Shown here: in pieces, positions 17,904 to 26,207 of the stretch
How positions within the stretch are numbered: the stretch's first letter is position 1
Layout: every line of letters starts with the position of its first letter
Origin: DATLLJ01 sp035537875
GTDB lineage: Bacteria; Acidobacteriota; Vicinamibacteria; Vicinamibacterales; CAVVIG01
NCBI GenBank assembly: GCA_035537875.1
Contig: DATLLJ010000033.1
Coordinates: forward strand, 1-64,000
DNA: 64,000 bases
Reading direction: 5' to 3'
The notes under the pieces: model-generated
The model's input: only the letters and a program-made list of their open reading frames with translations
Told to the model about the DNA's origin: nothing
The model's database searches: none
Made by a program: the position numbers and the translations under genes

Positions 17904-18985
17904 TTGCCGCGGATCGGCCGCGCCAGCGACCCCGTGACGCGAAACTGCTGCTGGTCGATGCCAAGGGCCGCCTCGCGCACGCCCCTCGTTCGCGGTTTCT
18001 CGAGTACCTGCGCCCTGGCGATCTGCTGGTTGCCAACGATGCAGCGACGCTTCCGGCGAGCCTGCCAGGGATCCACGGCCCGACCGGGGCACCGATTGAG
18101 GTGCGCCTGGCTGGCCGCTCCTCGCTCCGACCAGACGACGTGCGGACGTTTTCGGCTGTTGTGTTTGGCGCGGGCGACTTCCGCACCAGAACAGAGGATC
18201 GGCCGCTGCCCCCAGCGCTGTTGCCAGGGGACCATGTGGCTTTCGGGTCTGCGGTCGCTTCGAGCCATGGTCTCTTGACGGGCAGAGTGCGAGCCGTGCT
18301 CGAACACCCGCGCCTCGTGTCGCTCAATTTCGACGGCGAGCCTCGAGACATCTGGGCCGGTCTTGCTCGCGTGGGGCGACCGATTCAGTACGCCCACCTC
18401 CGCGCTCCCTTGGCATTGTGGGATGTTTGGACGTCGATCGCTGCCTTGCCTGCCGCCTTCGAGGCGCCCTCCGCGAGTTTCGTCCTGGACTGGACATCCA
18501 TCCACGCGATGCGTCAGCGCGACATCCGGTTCGCGACAATCACGCTCGCGGCGGGGATATCGTCCACGGGCGATCCGGATCTCGACCGGCTTCTGCCTTT
18601 TGACGAGCCGTACCGAATTTCGGGGCACGCGGCCGTGGCAATTCAACGGGCGCGTGCCAAATCGGGACGCGTTGTCGCCATCGGGACGACCGTCGTGCGG
18701 GCGCTGGAGCACGCCGGACGGGACGGCACCTTGCGGACGGGTGAGGGTGTCGCCGATCAACGAATCGGCCCGACGAGCCCGCTGCACGTCGTCGACGCCA
18801 TCATCTCGGGGACTCACGAACCAGACTCCAGCCACTACCAGATGCTGCGCGCCTTCGCCAGCGACCGGGTGCTCGCGGAAGCCAGCGCGTCCCTCGAGGC
18901 GGAAGGCTACCGTACTCACGAGTTCGGTGACTCGGTGCTCATCGAAAAGGACTTCCGCCTGGAACGGGTTCGAGCGGCGGCATAA
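17900..18985 (+). CDS. QueA-like S-adenosylmethionine:tRNA ribosyltransferase-isomerase paralogue
   Basis: 361 residues, alignable by eye to QueA: RDAKLLLVDAKGRLAH, the conserved FLEYLRPGDLLVANDAATLP (LRPGDLLVxN), then RVVAIGTTVVRALE and the C-terminal DSSHYQMLRAFA segment. True QueA adds a cyclopentane ring from SAM to preQ1-tRNA. This copy is divergent: NDAATLPASL replaces NDTKVIPARL, and it is paired with an SDR rather than tgt or queC-F genes. It may be a QueA-like enzyme with another SAM-dependent role. Overlaps the SDR stop by four bases. Confidence 0.85.
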   Translation: MIAADRPRQRPRDAKLLLVDAKGRLAHAPRSRFLEYLRPGDLLVANDAATLPASLPGIHGPTGAPIEVRLAGRSSLRPDDVRTFSAVVFGAGDFRTRTEDRPLPPALLPGDHVAFGSAVASSHGLLTGRVRAVLEHPRLVSLNFDGEPRDIWAGLARVGRPIQYAHLRAPLALWDVWTSIAALPAAFEAPSASFVLDWTSIHAMRQRDIRFATITLAAGISSTGDPDLDRLLPFDEPYRISGHAAVAIQRARAKSGRVVAIGTTVVRALEHAGRDGTLRTGEGVADQRIGPTSPLHVVDAIISGTHEPDSSHYQMLRAFASDRVLAEASASLEAEGYRTHEFGDSVLIEKDFRLERVRAAA

Positions 18986-19009
18986 TAGGGGCTGGAGGGC
19001 ACAGCCATC

Positions 19010-20761
19010 ATGGAGGCGCCCACAGGCGACACGAAATCGTTTCGGTTCGGGTCGTTCGAGTTGGACCTGGCCTCGCGCGAACTCAAGAAAGGCCGATCGG
19101 CCGCGGTCCGCCTGCAGCAGCAGCCGTTCGAAATCCTCAGGCTGATGCTCGAGCGGCCAGGCAAGGTCGTCACCCGGGACGAGATTCAGCAGCACCTCTG
19201 GCCGAATGGCACGTTCGTCGATTTCGAACACAGCATCAACGCAGCCGTCAAGAGGCTTCGGGAAGCGCTGGACGACGACGCCGACAACCCGCGATTCGTC
19301 GAAACGCTGCCGCGCCGCGGCTACCGGTTCATAGCGGCTCTGAATGCGGGCGATCGGGAGCGCGCGGCAGGCACCGTGCCCAGGCTCCGGCTCGCGGTTC
19401 TGCCGTTCATGAATCTGAGCGACGATGGCGCGCAGGAATACTTCACCGACGGCCTCACCGAGGAAATGATCGCGCAACTCGGTCAGCTCTATCGTGGCCG
19501 GATTGGCGTCATCGCTCGCTGGTCGTCGATGGTCTTCAAGGGCACCAGCCAGCGGGTCAGCGAGATCGGGCGCACCCTCGGTGCCGATTACCTGCTCGAG
19601 GGCAGCGTCCGCCGCACGGGCGATCGCGTCAGAATCACCGCGCGCCTTGTCGAGTCGTCCGCTGAGACCGATCTCTGGACCGAAACCTACGAACGGCATG
19701 TGACCGACTGCATCGGCGTGCAGACCGAGGTTGCGCAGCGGATCGCGCACTCCCTGGCGCTCGAGTTTCCATCCGGCCAGCCGTTGGTGAACGGAGGCGT
19801 CTCGGTTTCAGCGCTGGCCTACCAGTCGTATCTCAGAGGCCGCTACGAATGGAACCGGCCCGGCGACGAGGGTGTCGATCAGGCGCTGGCCCATTTTGTC
19901 GACGCGCTGCGAATCGAGCCCGGATTTGCGGCCGCTCACGCCGGCGTTGCGCGCATGCACATCGCCAGGGCCGAAGGCTACCGGGGATCGCCGCGGATCG
20001 AGCTCGAGGCTGCCCGCTCCTCCGCCGTTCGCGCGCTCGAGCTCGATCCGCAGCAGTCGGAGGGTCACCTGGCGTTGGGTGATGTTCGCCGCATGCTGGA
20101 GCGGGACTGGTCCGGAGCCTCCGCGTCGTACGCCCGAGCCATCGATCTCAACCCGAGTCAGGAAAACGCTTATCGGGCTCGCGCGATGATGCTCATTGCT
20201 TCGTCGCGGACCGCGGAAGCCATTCAAAGCGCCGAGCGCGCCTGCGAGCTCGATCCCCTCTGTCTGGTGGTCGGTTCGAACGCCGCGTGGGTCTCGTATC
20301 TTGCCGGCGATCACGAAACCGCTCTCGAGCGCTGCCGCCGGAGCCTCGATCTCGATCCCCAGCATCTGCTGGCGCGAAGGGTTCTTGCTGCGGTCTGGCT
20401 GCGAAAGGGCCGCCCGTTGGACGCGGTCCGCGTGCTCGAGGCCGCACGCGCCAGGGACTCCGACGACCCGGTGATTGCTGCCTGGCTGGTGCACGCCAAA
20501 GCCATGAGCGGCGATCGGCGTGGCGCGGTTGAACTGCTGTTTGCCTTACGGGGTCCGGATGGGGAGCGATGGCGGGCGCCGTACCATGTCGCTCTCGCTC
20601 AAGTCGGGCTTGGCGACATCGACGGTGCCTTCACGTCGCTCGACCTGGCCGTCGCCGACTGCGATCCCGCGCTTGCCAGCCTGGCTCTCGAGCCGCGCTT
20701 CGATCCGATTCGTTCCGACCCGAGGTTCGCACGCGTCATCGCAGCGCTCGGTATCGACTGA
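19010..20761 (+). CDS. OmpR-type winged-helix / TolB-like / TPR regulator (CadC-like)
   Basis: 583 residues. Residues 1-110 are a Trans_reg_C winged helix: FRFGSFELDLASRELKKG, then the recognition part HSINAAVKRLREAL and the ending LPRRGYRFIA. Residues about 120-245 match the domain found in adenylate-cyclase- and TolB-like proteins (RLAVLPFMNLSDDGAQEYF, LTEEMIAQL). From about 255 onward there are TPR-like repeats (LELDPQQSEGHLALGDVRRM, ELDPLCLVVGSNAAW). No membrane segment is visible between the DNA-binding and sensor parts, unlike CadC. GGAGGG precedes the ATG. Such proteins are abundant in Acidobacteria; targets unknown. Confidence 0.9.
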   Translation: MEAPTGDTKSFRFGSFELDLASRELKKGRSAAVRLQQQPFEILRLMLERPGKVVTRDEIQQHLWPNGTFVDFEHSINAAVKRLREALDDDADNPRFVETLPRRGYRFIAALNAGDRERAAGTVPRLRLAVLPFMNLSDDGAQEYFTDGLTEEMIAQLGQLYRGRIGVIARWSSMVFKGTSQRVSEIGRTLGADYLLEGSVRRTGDRVRITARLVESSAETDLWTETYERHVTDCIGVQTEVAQRIAHSLALEFPSGQPLVNGGVSVSALAYQSYLRGRYEWNRPGDEGVDQALAHFVDALRIEPGFAAAHAGVARMHIARAEGYRGSPRIELEAARSSAVRALELDPQQSEGHLALGDVRRMLERDWSGASASYARAIDLNPSQENAYRARAMMLIASSRTAEAIQSAERACELDPLCLVVGSNAAWVSYLAGDHETALERCRRSLDLDPQHLLARRVLAAVWLRKGRPLDAVRVLEAARARDSDDPVIAAWLVHAKAMSGDRRGAVELLFALRGPDGERWRAPYHVALAQVGLGDIDGAFTSLDLAVADCDPALASLALEPRFDPIRSDPRFARVIAALGID

Positions 20762-20871
20762 ACCCCTCGGCGCGGACCGCGACCGGATGGGCACGTTTCC
20801 TGCCTTCCGTCCCGTGGGACTCCCTGGATTGTCTGGCTTCTTGTCACATGCCGTGCACATGTGTGAAGGGA

Positions 20872-20889
20872 CTGTCAGCCTGCTGACAG
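20872..20889. promoter_or_regulatory. 18-bp palindrome upstream of lone response regulator
   Basis: CTGTCAGC and GCTGACAG form a perfect inverted repeat with a two-base centre, 40 bases before the GTG of the receiver protein. A second, looser dyad (CACATG ... CATGTG, 20845-20863) lies just upstream. The compact symmetry fits a dimeric repressor operator better than a terminator, since no T-run follows. Confidence 0.4.
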
Positions 20890-20929
20890 CGCTTACGCTC
20901 CCGTGGCGCGGTCAATTTCGGAGGTGAGT

Positions 20930-21346
20930 GTGGCTGAGGAGGTTGAACCGAGGGAATATCCGACGTTGTTGCTGGTCGATGATTGCGTCGCGGAGCGAGA
21001 CCTGTACGCGTTGACGCTGAGGCCGCGCTTCAGGATTCTGACCGCGGCTCGAGGCCTCGAAGGGCTGACACTCGCCATTGCCAGGAAACCCGATCTGATT
21101 GTCCTGGATGTCAAAATGCCTGGACTGGACGGATGGGAGACGTGCACGCGGATCAAGAGTCACCCCGTGACGGCGGACATCCCCGTCATCCTGTTGACGG
21201 GCTGCGATGACGTCGACTTATCGCAGCATGCCTCAGCCGTCGGCGCTTCCGCGGTGTTGAACAAGCCGTGTCCGCCTGAACGATTGAATGAACAGATTGC
21301 GGCCGCGCTGGGTCTCGGGCCTAGGTTCTCGTTCCCGACGGGATGA
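20930..21346 (+). CDS. Stand-alone receiver-domain protein (CheY-like)
   Basis: 138 residues. It is a single receiver domain: acidic pair in LLLVDDCVAERDL, phosphoacceptor Asp in PDLIVLDVKMPGLDGW, Thr in VILLTGCDDVD and Lys in AVLNKPCPPERL. No output domain. The GTG start has GGAGG (20920-20924) five bases upstream; the frame is open further but lacks a better site. Its 3' end overlaps the convergent glgC gene by 26 bases. The partner kinase is not in the immediate neighbourhood. Confidence 0.88.
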   Translation: MAEEVEPREYPTLLLVDDCVAERDLYALTLRPRFRILTAARGLEGLTLAIARKPDLIVLDVKMPGLDGWETCTRIKSHPVTADIPVILLTGCDDVDLSQHASAVGASAVLNKPCPPERLNEQIAAALGLGPRFSFPTG

Positions 21347-22595
21347 CGCCATCTTTGGGAACGACGATGATGCCGTTGCGAATGTAGTAGCCGTCGCGGT
21401 CGGCCTCCTGGATGCCACCCTCGTTGACCAGGTGCGCGCCATCGCCGATTCGAGCATTCTTGTCCACGATGACGCGTTCGAGCACCACGTCGCGTCCGAT
21501 TCCAAGCGGCGGACGCCCGTCGCGACCGCCGCCATCCTCTTCGTAGAAGTCGGCGCCGAGCAGGACCGAGTGTGTGACGACCGCCCCGGGCTGAACGATC
21601 GTGCGAATGCCGACGACGGAGCCTTCGACCGTGCAGCGATCGAGATAACACCCTTCCGTGATCACGACGTCGCGGACCTGGCAATCGCTCAGCCATGACC
21701 CCGGCAGGAACCGCGGATGCGTATAGATGGGCCGTCGCGGATCGTAGAATCGGAACGGCGAAGCCGGACGAGCGAGCATGATATTGGCCTGGTAGAACGA
21801 ATCGACGGTGCCCACATCCGCCCAGTAGCCGTCGAACAGATACGACTGCACGCGGTAGCGGGCGAGCGAGGCAGGAATGACCTCGCGGCCGAAGTCCCTG
21901 GAGTCGTCGCGCGCCAGCAAGTCCAGAAGAACACCGCGCGAGAACACGTAGACGCCCATCGAAGCCACGAAAGGTCGCTCTGGCGTGTAGGAAACGAACG
22001 AGGCGCCGTCGGGGATGCTCCTCCCGATCTCTTCGAGCCTGGCTCGCGACGGCTTTTCTTCGAACCCGACGATCTGCCCGCTGTGATCGAACCGGAACAA
22101 CCCCATTCCCGACGCCTCGTCGATAGCGACAGCCTGGGCCGCGATGGTGATGTCGGCGCGACCTCTGACGTGCGCGGCAATCATCTCGTTGTAATCCATG
22201 CGGTAGAGATGATCGCCCGCCAGAATCAGGTAGTAATCGGCATCGTGGCGCCCGAAGTGGCGGGCGGCCTGCCGCACGGCGTCGGCGGTCCCCTGGAACC
22301 AGTTGGGATTGTCGGGCGTCTGTTCTGCGGCGAGGATTTCGACGAAGCCGTGGCTGAAGATGTCCATCCGGTACGCCTGCGAGACGTGCCGGTTGAGAGA
22401 CGCGGAATTGAACTGGGTGAGCACGAAGATCCGCCTGATATCCGCGTGAAGACAGTTGCTGACAGGGATGTCGATGAGCCGATACTTGCCGCCGATGGGA
22501 ACCGCCGGCTTCGAACGCTGATGCGTCAGAGGAAAAAGACGCGAGCCCTGGCCGCCACCAAGAATGAGCGCGAGAACCTCAGTGCTTGTTGCCAC
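21321..22595 (-). CDS. glgC: Glucose-1-phosphate adenylyltransferase (ADP-glucose pyrophosphorylase)
   Basis: 424 residues from GTG 22595; the frame stays open to 22703 but homology begins here. It makes ADP-glucose from ATP and glucose-1-phosphate for glycogen synthesis. N-terminal nucleotidyltransferase motif GGGQGSRLFPLTHQRSKPAV, followed by YRLIDIPVSNC, catalytic region LAGDHLYRMDYNEM, sugar-phosphate-binding GFEEKPSRA, and a C-terminal left-handed beta helix (VVITEGCYLDRCTVEGSVVG). No ribosome binding site is obvious. Other glycogen genes are not adjacent. Ends inside the convergent receiver gene. Confidence 0.94.
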   Translation of the reverse strand: MATSTEVLALILGGGQGSRLFPLTHQRSKPAVPIGGKYRLIDIPVSNCLHADIRRIFVLTQFNSASLNRHVSQAYRMDIFSHGFVEILAAEQTPDNPNWFQGTADAVRQAARHFGRHDADYYLILAGDHLYRMDYNEMIAAHVRGRADITIAAQAVAIDEASGMGLFRFDHSGQIVGFEEKPSRARLEEIGRSIPDGASFVSYTPERPFVASMGVYVFSRGVLLDLLARDDSRDFGREVIPASLARYRVQSYLFDGYWADVGTVDSFYQANIMLARPASPFRFYDPRRPIYTHPRFLPGSWLSDCQVRDVVITEGCYLDRCTVEGSVVGIRTIVQPGAVVTHSVLLGADFYEEDGGGRDGRPPLGIGRDVVLERVIVDKNARIGDGAHLVNEGGIQEADRDGYYIRNGIIVVPKDGVIPSGTRT

Positions 22596-22697
22596 GTTGT
22601 GGAAATAGTACACCGTTGCGGTTTTCAAGGTTCCTGGGCCGCTCGCGTGGCCTGACTCGAGGGCCTCCCCATCCGAAGGTTGGCGAGAACGGGCGGA

Positions 22698-22758
22698 CAT
22701 CACGCTGGTGTGACGTTTGCGACACTTCCGTGAAACGATTCTGTGACTGTCGCCTAAC
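22698..22758 (+). promoter_or_regulatory. Six-step 11-bp repeat array (PHO-box-like) upstream of PhoX-like gene
   Basis: Hexamers at 22698, 22709, 22720, 22731, 22742 and 22753 read CATCAC, TGTGAC, CGACAC, TGAAAC, TGTGAC and CCTAAC. All end in AC and are spaced by exactly 11 bases. This fits tandem PhoB dimers on one face of the helix. The array lies between glgC and the PhoX-like gene and points toward the latter. Regulation by the local PhoB is inferred. Confidence 0.5.
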
Positions 22759-22893
22759 TTCCGGCGCCAGGCCGGCGGCGCCGGTCGTCAGCAGTCGATG
22801 ATCGTTCCCGCGAGAGGTGAAGGCGCGCTACTCTATGAGGGTCGTCGGTGCCTTGACGCCCAGAGATCTCGTGCTACACACGTGGGGGGACAG

Positions 22894-24345
22894 ATGACGC
22901 GGACCCGTCGAACACTCGGACGCCGCCGTTTCGTGCGGGGAGTGATTGCCGCTGCGACCACGGCGGTGCTTCCAGCATTACAGGGTCTCGGCCGTTTGCA
23001 GGCTCAGGGTCGCATCCCGGCGACGAAGGGCAGCGGTGGCTACGGCCCGCTCGTGCCAACACCAGACCAGCGCGACGGCATCGTCCGGATCGCCCTGCCG
23101 AAGGGGTTTCAGTACCGCTCGTTCAGCCACGCCGGAGAAAAGATGTCGGACGGCAAGCTCGTCCCCCTTGGGCACGACGGCATGGCGGCCTTCAACATGC
23201 CGGACGGAAGGTTCCGTCTGGTCCGTAACCACGAAGTCCGGAATCAACCGGAGAGTGGGAACGCCGCTGTTGACGAGAACGCGTACGACCCTCGCGGAGG
23301 TGGAGGCACGACGACGCTCGTCGTCAATCCGTTCACCCGCCAGTTGGAACGCGACTTCGTGAGCCTCACCGGTACGATCGTGAATTGCGCCGGCGGGCCT
23401 ACCCCGTGGAACACCTGGATCACCTGCGAGGAAACGAATAGCGGCGTCGCCTCAGGTTGGACCAAGCAACATGGCTACTGCTTCGAGGTTCCACCCTCGA
23501 CGAACGCGTCGGTTCCGGCGGTTGCGATTCGCGGCATGGGCCGGTTCTCACATGAGGCCGTGGCGGTGGATCCCGCCACCTCGATCGTCTACGAAACCGA
23601 GGACAACGGAACGACCAGCGGCTTTTACCGGTTCGTCCCCAAGACTCGCGGCGCCCTCCAGGATGGCGGCGCACTCCAGATGCTGGCTGTTGAGGGACGG
23701 ACCAACTGTGACACGAGACTCGACCAGAAGGTTGGGGTGTCGATGCCGGTGAGATGGGTCACCATCGCGAATCCCGATCCCTCCGATGCGAGTTCAACCG
23801 CCGTGTTCAGTCAGGGTGCCACGCTCGGCGCCGCAAGTTTCGCGCGCCTGGAGGGGTGCTGGTGGGGGAACGGCGCTGTGTATTTCAATTCGACGAGCGG
23901 CGGTAACACCGGGAAGGGACAGGTCTGGGAGTTCAGGCCGCGCGGAGATGCTGGAACCCTGACGCTCATCTTCGAATCGACCGATGCGCTCGAGCTCGAT
24001 GGTCCCGACAACATTACGGTGTCTCCTCGGAACGCACTCTTACTGTGCGAAGACGGGCAGGACGACCAGCACCTGCGCGGACTGACGCTGGACGGCGGGA
24101 TCTTCGACTTCGCGTTGAATCTTCAAACCAATTCCGAATGGGCCGGGGTGACCTTCGGAGAAGCCGACCCCGGCTGGAACGATCCGCGCATCCGCGGCGC
24201 CAGTGCCCCCCTGGGTGACCGTTCGGATCGGACGACGCTGTTCGTCAACCGTCAAGGGGCGACTTCCGGCGCCAATCCTCCCGCGCCGGCTAACGCCGGG
24301 ATGACCTTCGCCATCTGGGGACCGTGGGACGAAGGCGCGCTCTAA
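22894..24345 (+). CDS. Tat-exported PhoX-like (DUF839) phosphatase
   Basis: 483 residues. The ATG at 22894 follows a GGGGGGA run and gives a Tat signal, TLGRRRFVRGVIAAATTAV; the longer frame to 22798 would bury it. The body shows the DUF839/PhoX hallmarks: FNMPDGRFRLVRNHE, then NCAGGPTPWNTWITCEET, DNGTTSGFYRFVP and DGPDNITVSPRNALLLCEDG. PhoX enzymes are Ca2+/Fe3+ alkaline phosphatases that release phosphate from organic esters in the periplasm. An 11-bp repeat array upstream fits phosphate control. A second DUF839 gene follows after 207 bases. Confidence 0.88.
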   Translation: MTRTRRTLGRRRFVRGVIAAATTAVLPALQGLGRLQAQGRIPATKGSGGYGPLVPTPDQRDGIVRIALPKGFQYRSFSHAGEKMSDGKLVPLGHDGMAAFNMPDGRFRLVRNHEVRNQPESGNAAVDENAYDPRGGGGTTTLVVNPFTRQLERDFVSLTGTIVNCAGGPTPWNTWITCEETNSGVASGWTKQHGYCFEVPPSTNASVPAVAIRGMGRFSHEAVAVDPATSIVYETEDNGTTSGFYRFVPKTRGALQDGGALQMLAVEGRTNCDTRLDQKVGVSMPVRWVTIANPDPSDASSTAVFSQGATLGAASFARLEGCWWGNGAVYFNSTSGGNTGKGQVWEFRPRGDAGTLTLIFESTDALELDGPDNITVSPRNALLLCEDGQDDQHLRGLTLDGGIFDFALNLQTNSEWAGVTFGEADPGWNDPRIRGASAPLGDRSDRTTLFVNRQGATSGANPPAPANAGMTFAIWGPWDEGAL

Positions 24346-24552
24346 GCAAAGCGCCCTTCGCTCCGATTCTGCGGCGTCGGAGATCTGCGCACTTTCCATT
24401 CCCCGGTAAGCACAGACGATCCGCCCGAATCGAGCCTGCCACCTAATTTTCGTAAACGTTGCACCGCGTTTCTATCAAGGCAACTCCCAGTCAGTACAAG
24501 TTCGCCATCGGCCTGCACCAAATCCAACTCGGCCGGACTGGAGAGTGTCGGA

Positions 24553-25968
24553 ATGAAAACGTCACTGAATCGCACGAGGCTCATCACGATTGTTGGTCTG
24601 CTGGTCGCGGGAACCGCGCTCCTCGCCGACGAAACGCGCTTTTCGGATTTCACCCCGATGGCCGGTTCTGCCGGTCCGACTGCGGACGAAGTCACGCCGA
24701 TTACGTTCGGCAATCCAGCTTTTCAGCAGCGCTCGATTGCCAACCGCAGCGCTCAGTTGTCCGCCGGCATGCCCAATTCAGGGAACTGGGACATGATCAC
24801 AGTGAACGAGACGGGGCCGCACAAGGGCCGCTATCTGTTCACGGTGTTCGAGACCGGCCAAGGGGGGGTGCAGCGCCACGATCTGCTGACCGGCATCACG
24901 GAGACGATCTGGCACAGTCCATCGTCCGGTGGCCACGTCTCATTCGATCCCTCGTACTGGACGCCTTGGGGGACCGTCATCACCGGTGAGGAGTCGTGGG
25001 AGACCGCCCCCGCCGGATCGGCTTCCCCGTACGGCCGTCTTTTCGAGCTGAAGAACCCCATCGATGCCCCGCCCATCTTCAATCCGCTGTCAGCGGCCAG
25101 CAATATCAACGCGGACTTCGTGCACCAGAACGTGATCCCCCGGACTTCCCACGAAGGCATCCAGTTCGATAAGGCCGGCAACATGTATTTCATCGACGAG
25201 CTGAACGGCGGAAACATCTACAAGTACAGCTCGGCGGCCCCGTGGGGGGACGTCATGTCCGGTCAAGCCGAGTACTTCGATGCCGGCCAGACCTTCGTGT
25301 TACGGGTCGGCGACGGCACCGTCGCGAACGCGACGGGCGCGCTCACCTGGGTCCCGTTCACAACTCCCAGCGGAGCAGCCATGCCCGGTGCGCTCACCAT
25401 CACGGACGTGAGGGGTGTCACCTCGGTGGATGCACGGAACACCACGAACCTCCAGCCGTTCAAGGGCACAGACTATCAGCGGCCTGAGGACATGCAGATC
25501 CAGACGGTGCAGGGCGTGGAGCTCTTGTACTTCACCGCGACGACGACGAACGAGGTCTACGTCGTCAATCTGAACGTGAATACGATCGCGGTCTTTGTGA
25601 ACAGAAACACCGTCGACCTGGCAACGGGACTGCCGGTGGGTTCGGCGCTGGCCAGCCCTGACAATCTGGCGATCGACCATGACAACAACATCTACGTCAT
25701 CGAGGATCGGAGCGGCGGCGTCGACGACGATATCTGGTTCGCGAGAGACCTGAATCAGGACGGAGATCTGACTGATCCTGGCGAAGGGATCGGACGCTGG
25801 GCTTCGAATGGCACTGTGGGGTCGGAGTTTACCGGCTTGTACTTCGATCCGATGAACAAACGTCGGGCCTGGGTCAATATCCAGCATCCTGACAGCGGCA
25901 ACGACCGCACTATTGAAATCACGATTGGCGACGGAGATACCTCAGACGAAGGCGGCTGGAAGCGCTAG
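24553..25968 (+). CDS. Secreted DUF839 / PhoX-like protein
   Basis: 471 residues. Sec-type signal (RLITIVGLLVAGTALLADE) in place of the Tat signal of its neighbour. DUF839 motifs: HVSFDPSYWTPWGTVITGEE, RTSHEGIQFDKAGNMYFIDE and SPDNLAIDHDNNIYVIEDRS, followed by an Asp-rich segment GGVDDDIWFARDLNQDGDL that could bind Ca2+. Probably a beta-propeller phosphatase or phosphoesterase of the PhoX superfamily. No 11-bp repeat array was found directly in front of it. It could be read through from the upstream PhoX-like gene. Confidence 0.82.
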   Translation: MKTSLNRTRLITIVGLLVAGTALLADETRFSDFTPMAGSAGPTADEVTPITFGNPAFQQRSIANRSAQLSAGMPNSGNWDMITVNETGPHKGRYLFTVFETGQGGVQRHDLLTGITETIWHSPSSGGHVSFDPSYWTPWGTVITGEESWETAPAGSASPYGRLFELKNPIDAPPIFNPLSAASNINADFVHQNVIPRTSHEGIQFDKAGNMYFIDELNGGNIYKYSSAAPWGDVMSGQAEYFDAGQTFVLRVGDGTVANATGALTWVPFTTPSGAAMPGALTITDVRGVTSVDARNTTNLQPFKGTDYQRPEDMQIQTVQGVELLYFTATTTNEVYVVNLNVNTIAVFVNRNTVDLATGLPVGSALASPDNLAIDHDNNIYVIEDRSGGVDDDIWFARDLNQDGDLTDPGEGIGRWASNGTVGSEFTGLYFDPMNKRRAWVNIQHPDSGNDRTIEITIGDGDTSDEGGWKR

Positions 25969-26140
25969 CGCCGCATTCGCCGGTCCACGCCCACGACACC
26001 GCGAGTCCAGGCAGTGATCGAGCACACTCGCGCTCACGCGCGGGTGTGCCCGCTCCCGGAAAAGGACGCGATGTTACCCGCCAGGTGCTTGTAACTATCG
26101 GAACTACTTGAGCTTCTGTCGATTTGACGGCTCCTCCTCG

Positions 26141-26169
26141 TGTAACAGCCGTGTAAACGGAGGTACAAT
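26141..26169 (+). promoter_or_regulatory. Candidate PHO-box-like promoter of the DUF47-Pit operon
   Basis: TGTAAC (26141-26146) and TGTAAA (26152-26157) are exactly 11 bases apart within the longer direct repeat GTGTAA. A TACAAT -10 hexamer follows at 26164-26169, and the first gene starts about 40 bases downstream. This is the clearest site pairing the repeat with a -10 element. PhoB binding is inferred. Confidence 0.55.
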
Positions 26170-26207
26170 CCTCCGGTTTTGCCAGCAGCTACTGGAGCGA
26201 ACCGGGA

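Noticed and set aside
17660..19750. 696-codon open frame on the minus strand
   Set aside because: Antisense to the SDR, QueA-like and winged-helix genes; its composition (His/Arg/Asp-rich) is typical of shadows in GC-rich DNA.
20842..20858. TGTCAC and GTGCAC 11 bases apart before the lone receiver gene
   Set aside because: Only two steps, the second weak, and overlapping a dyad; could be chance.
24440..24480. CGTAAACG sequence upstream of the second DUF839 gene
   Set aside because: No second hexamer occurs on the 11-bp grid, so it does not meet the criterion used for the other sites.
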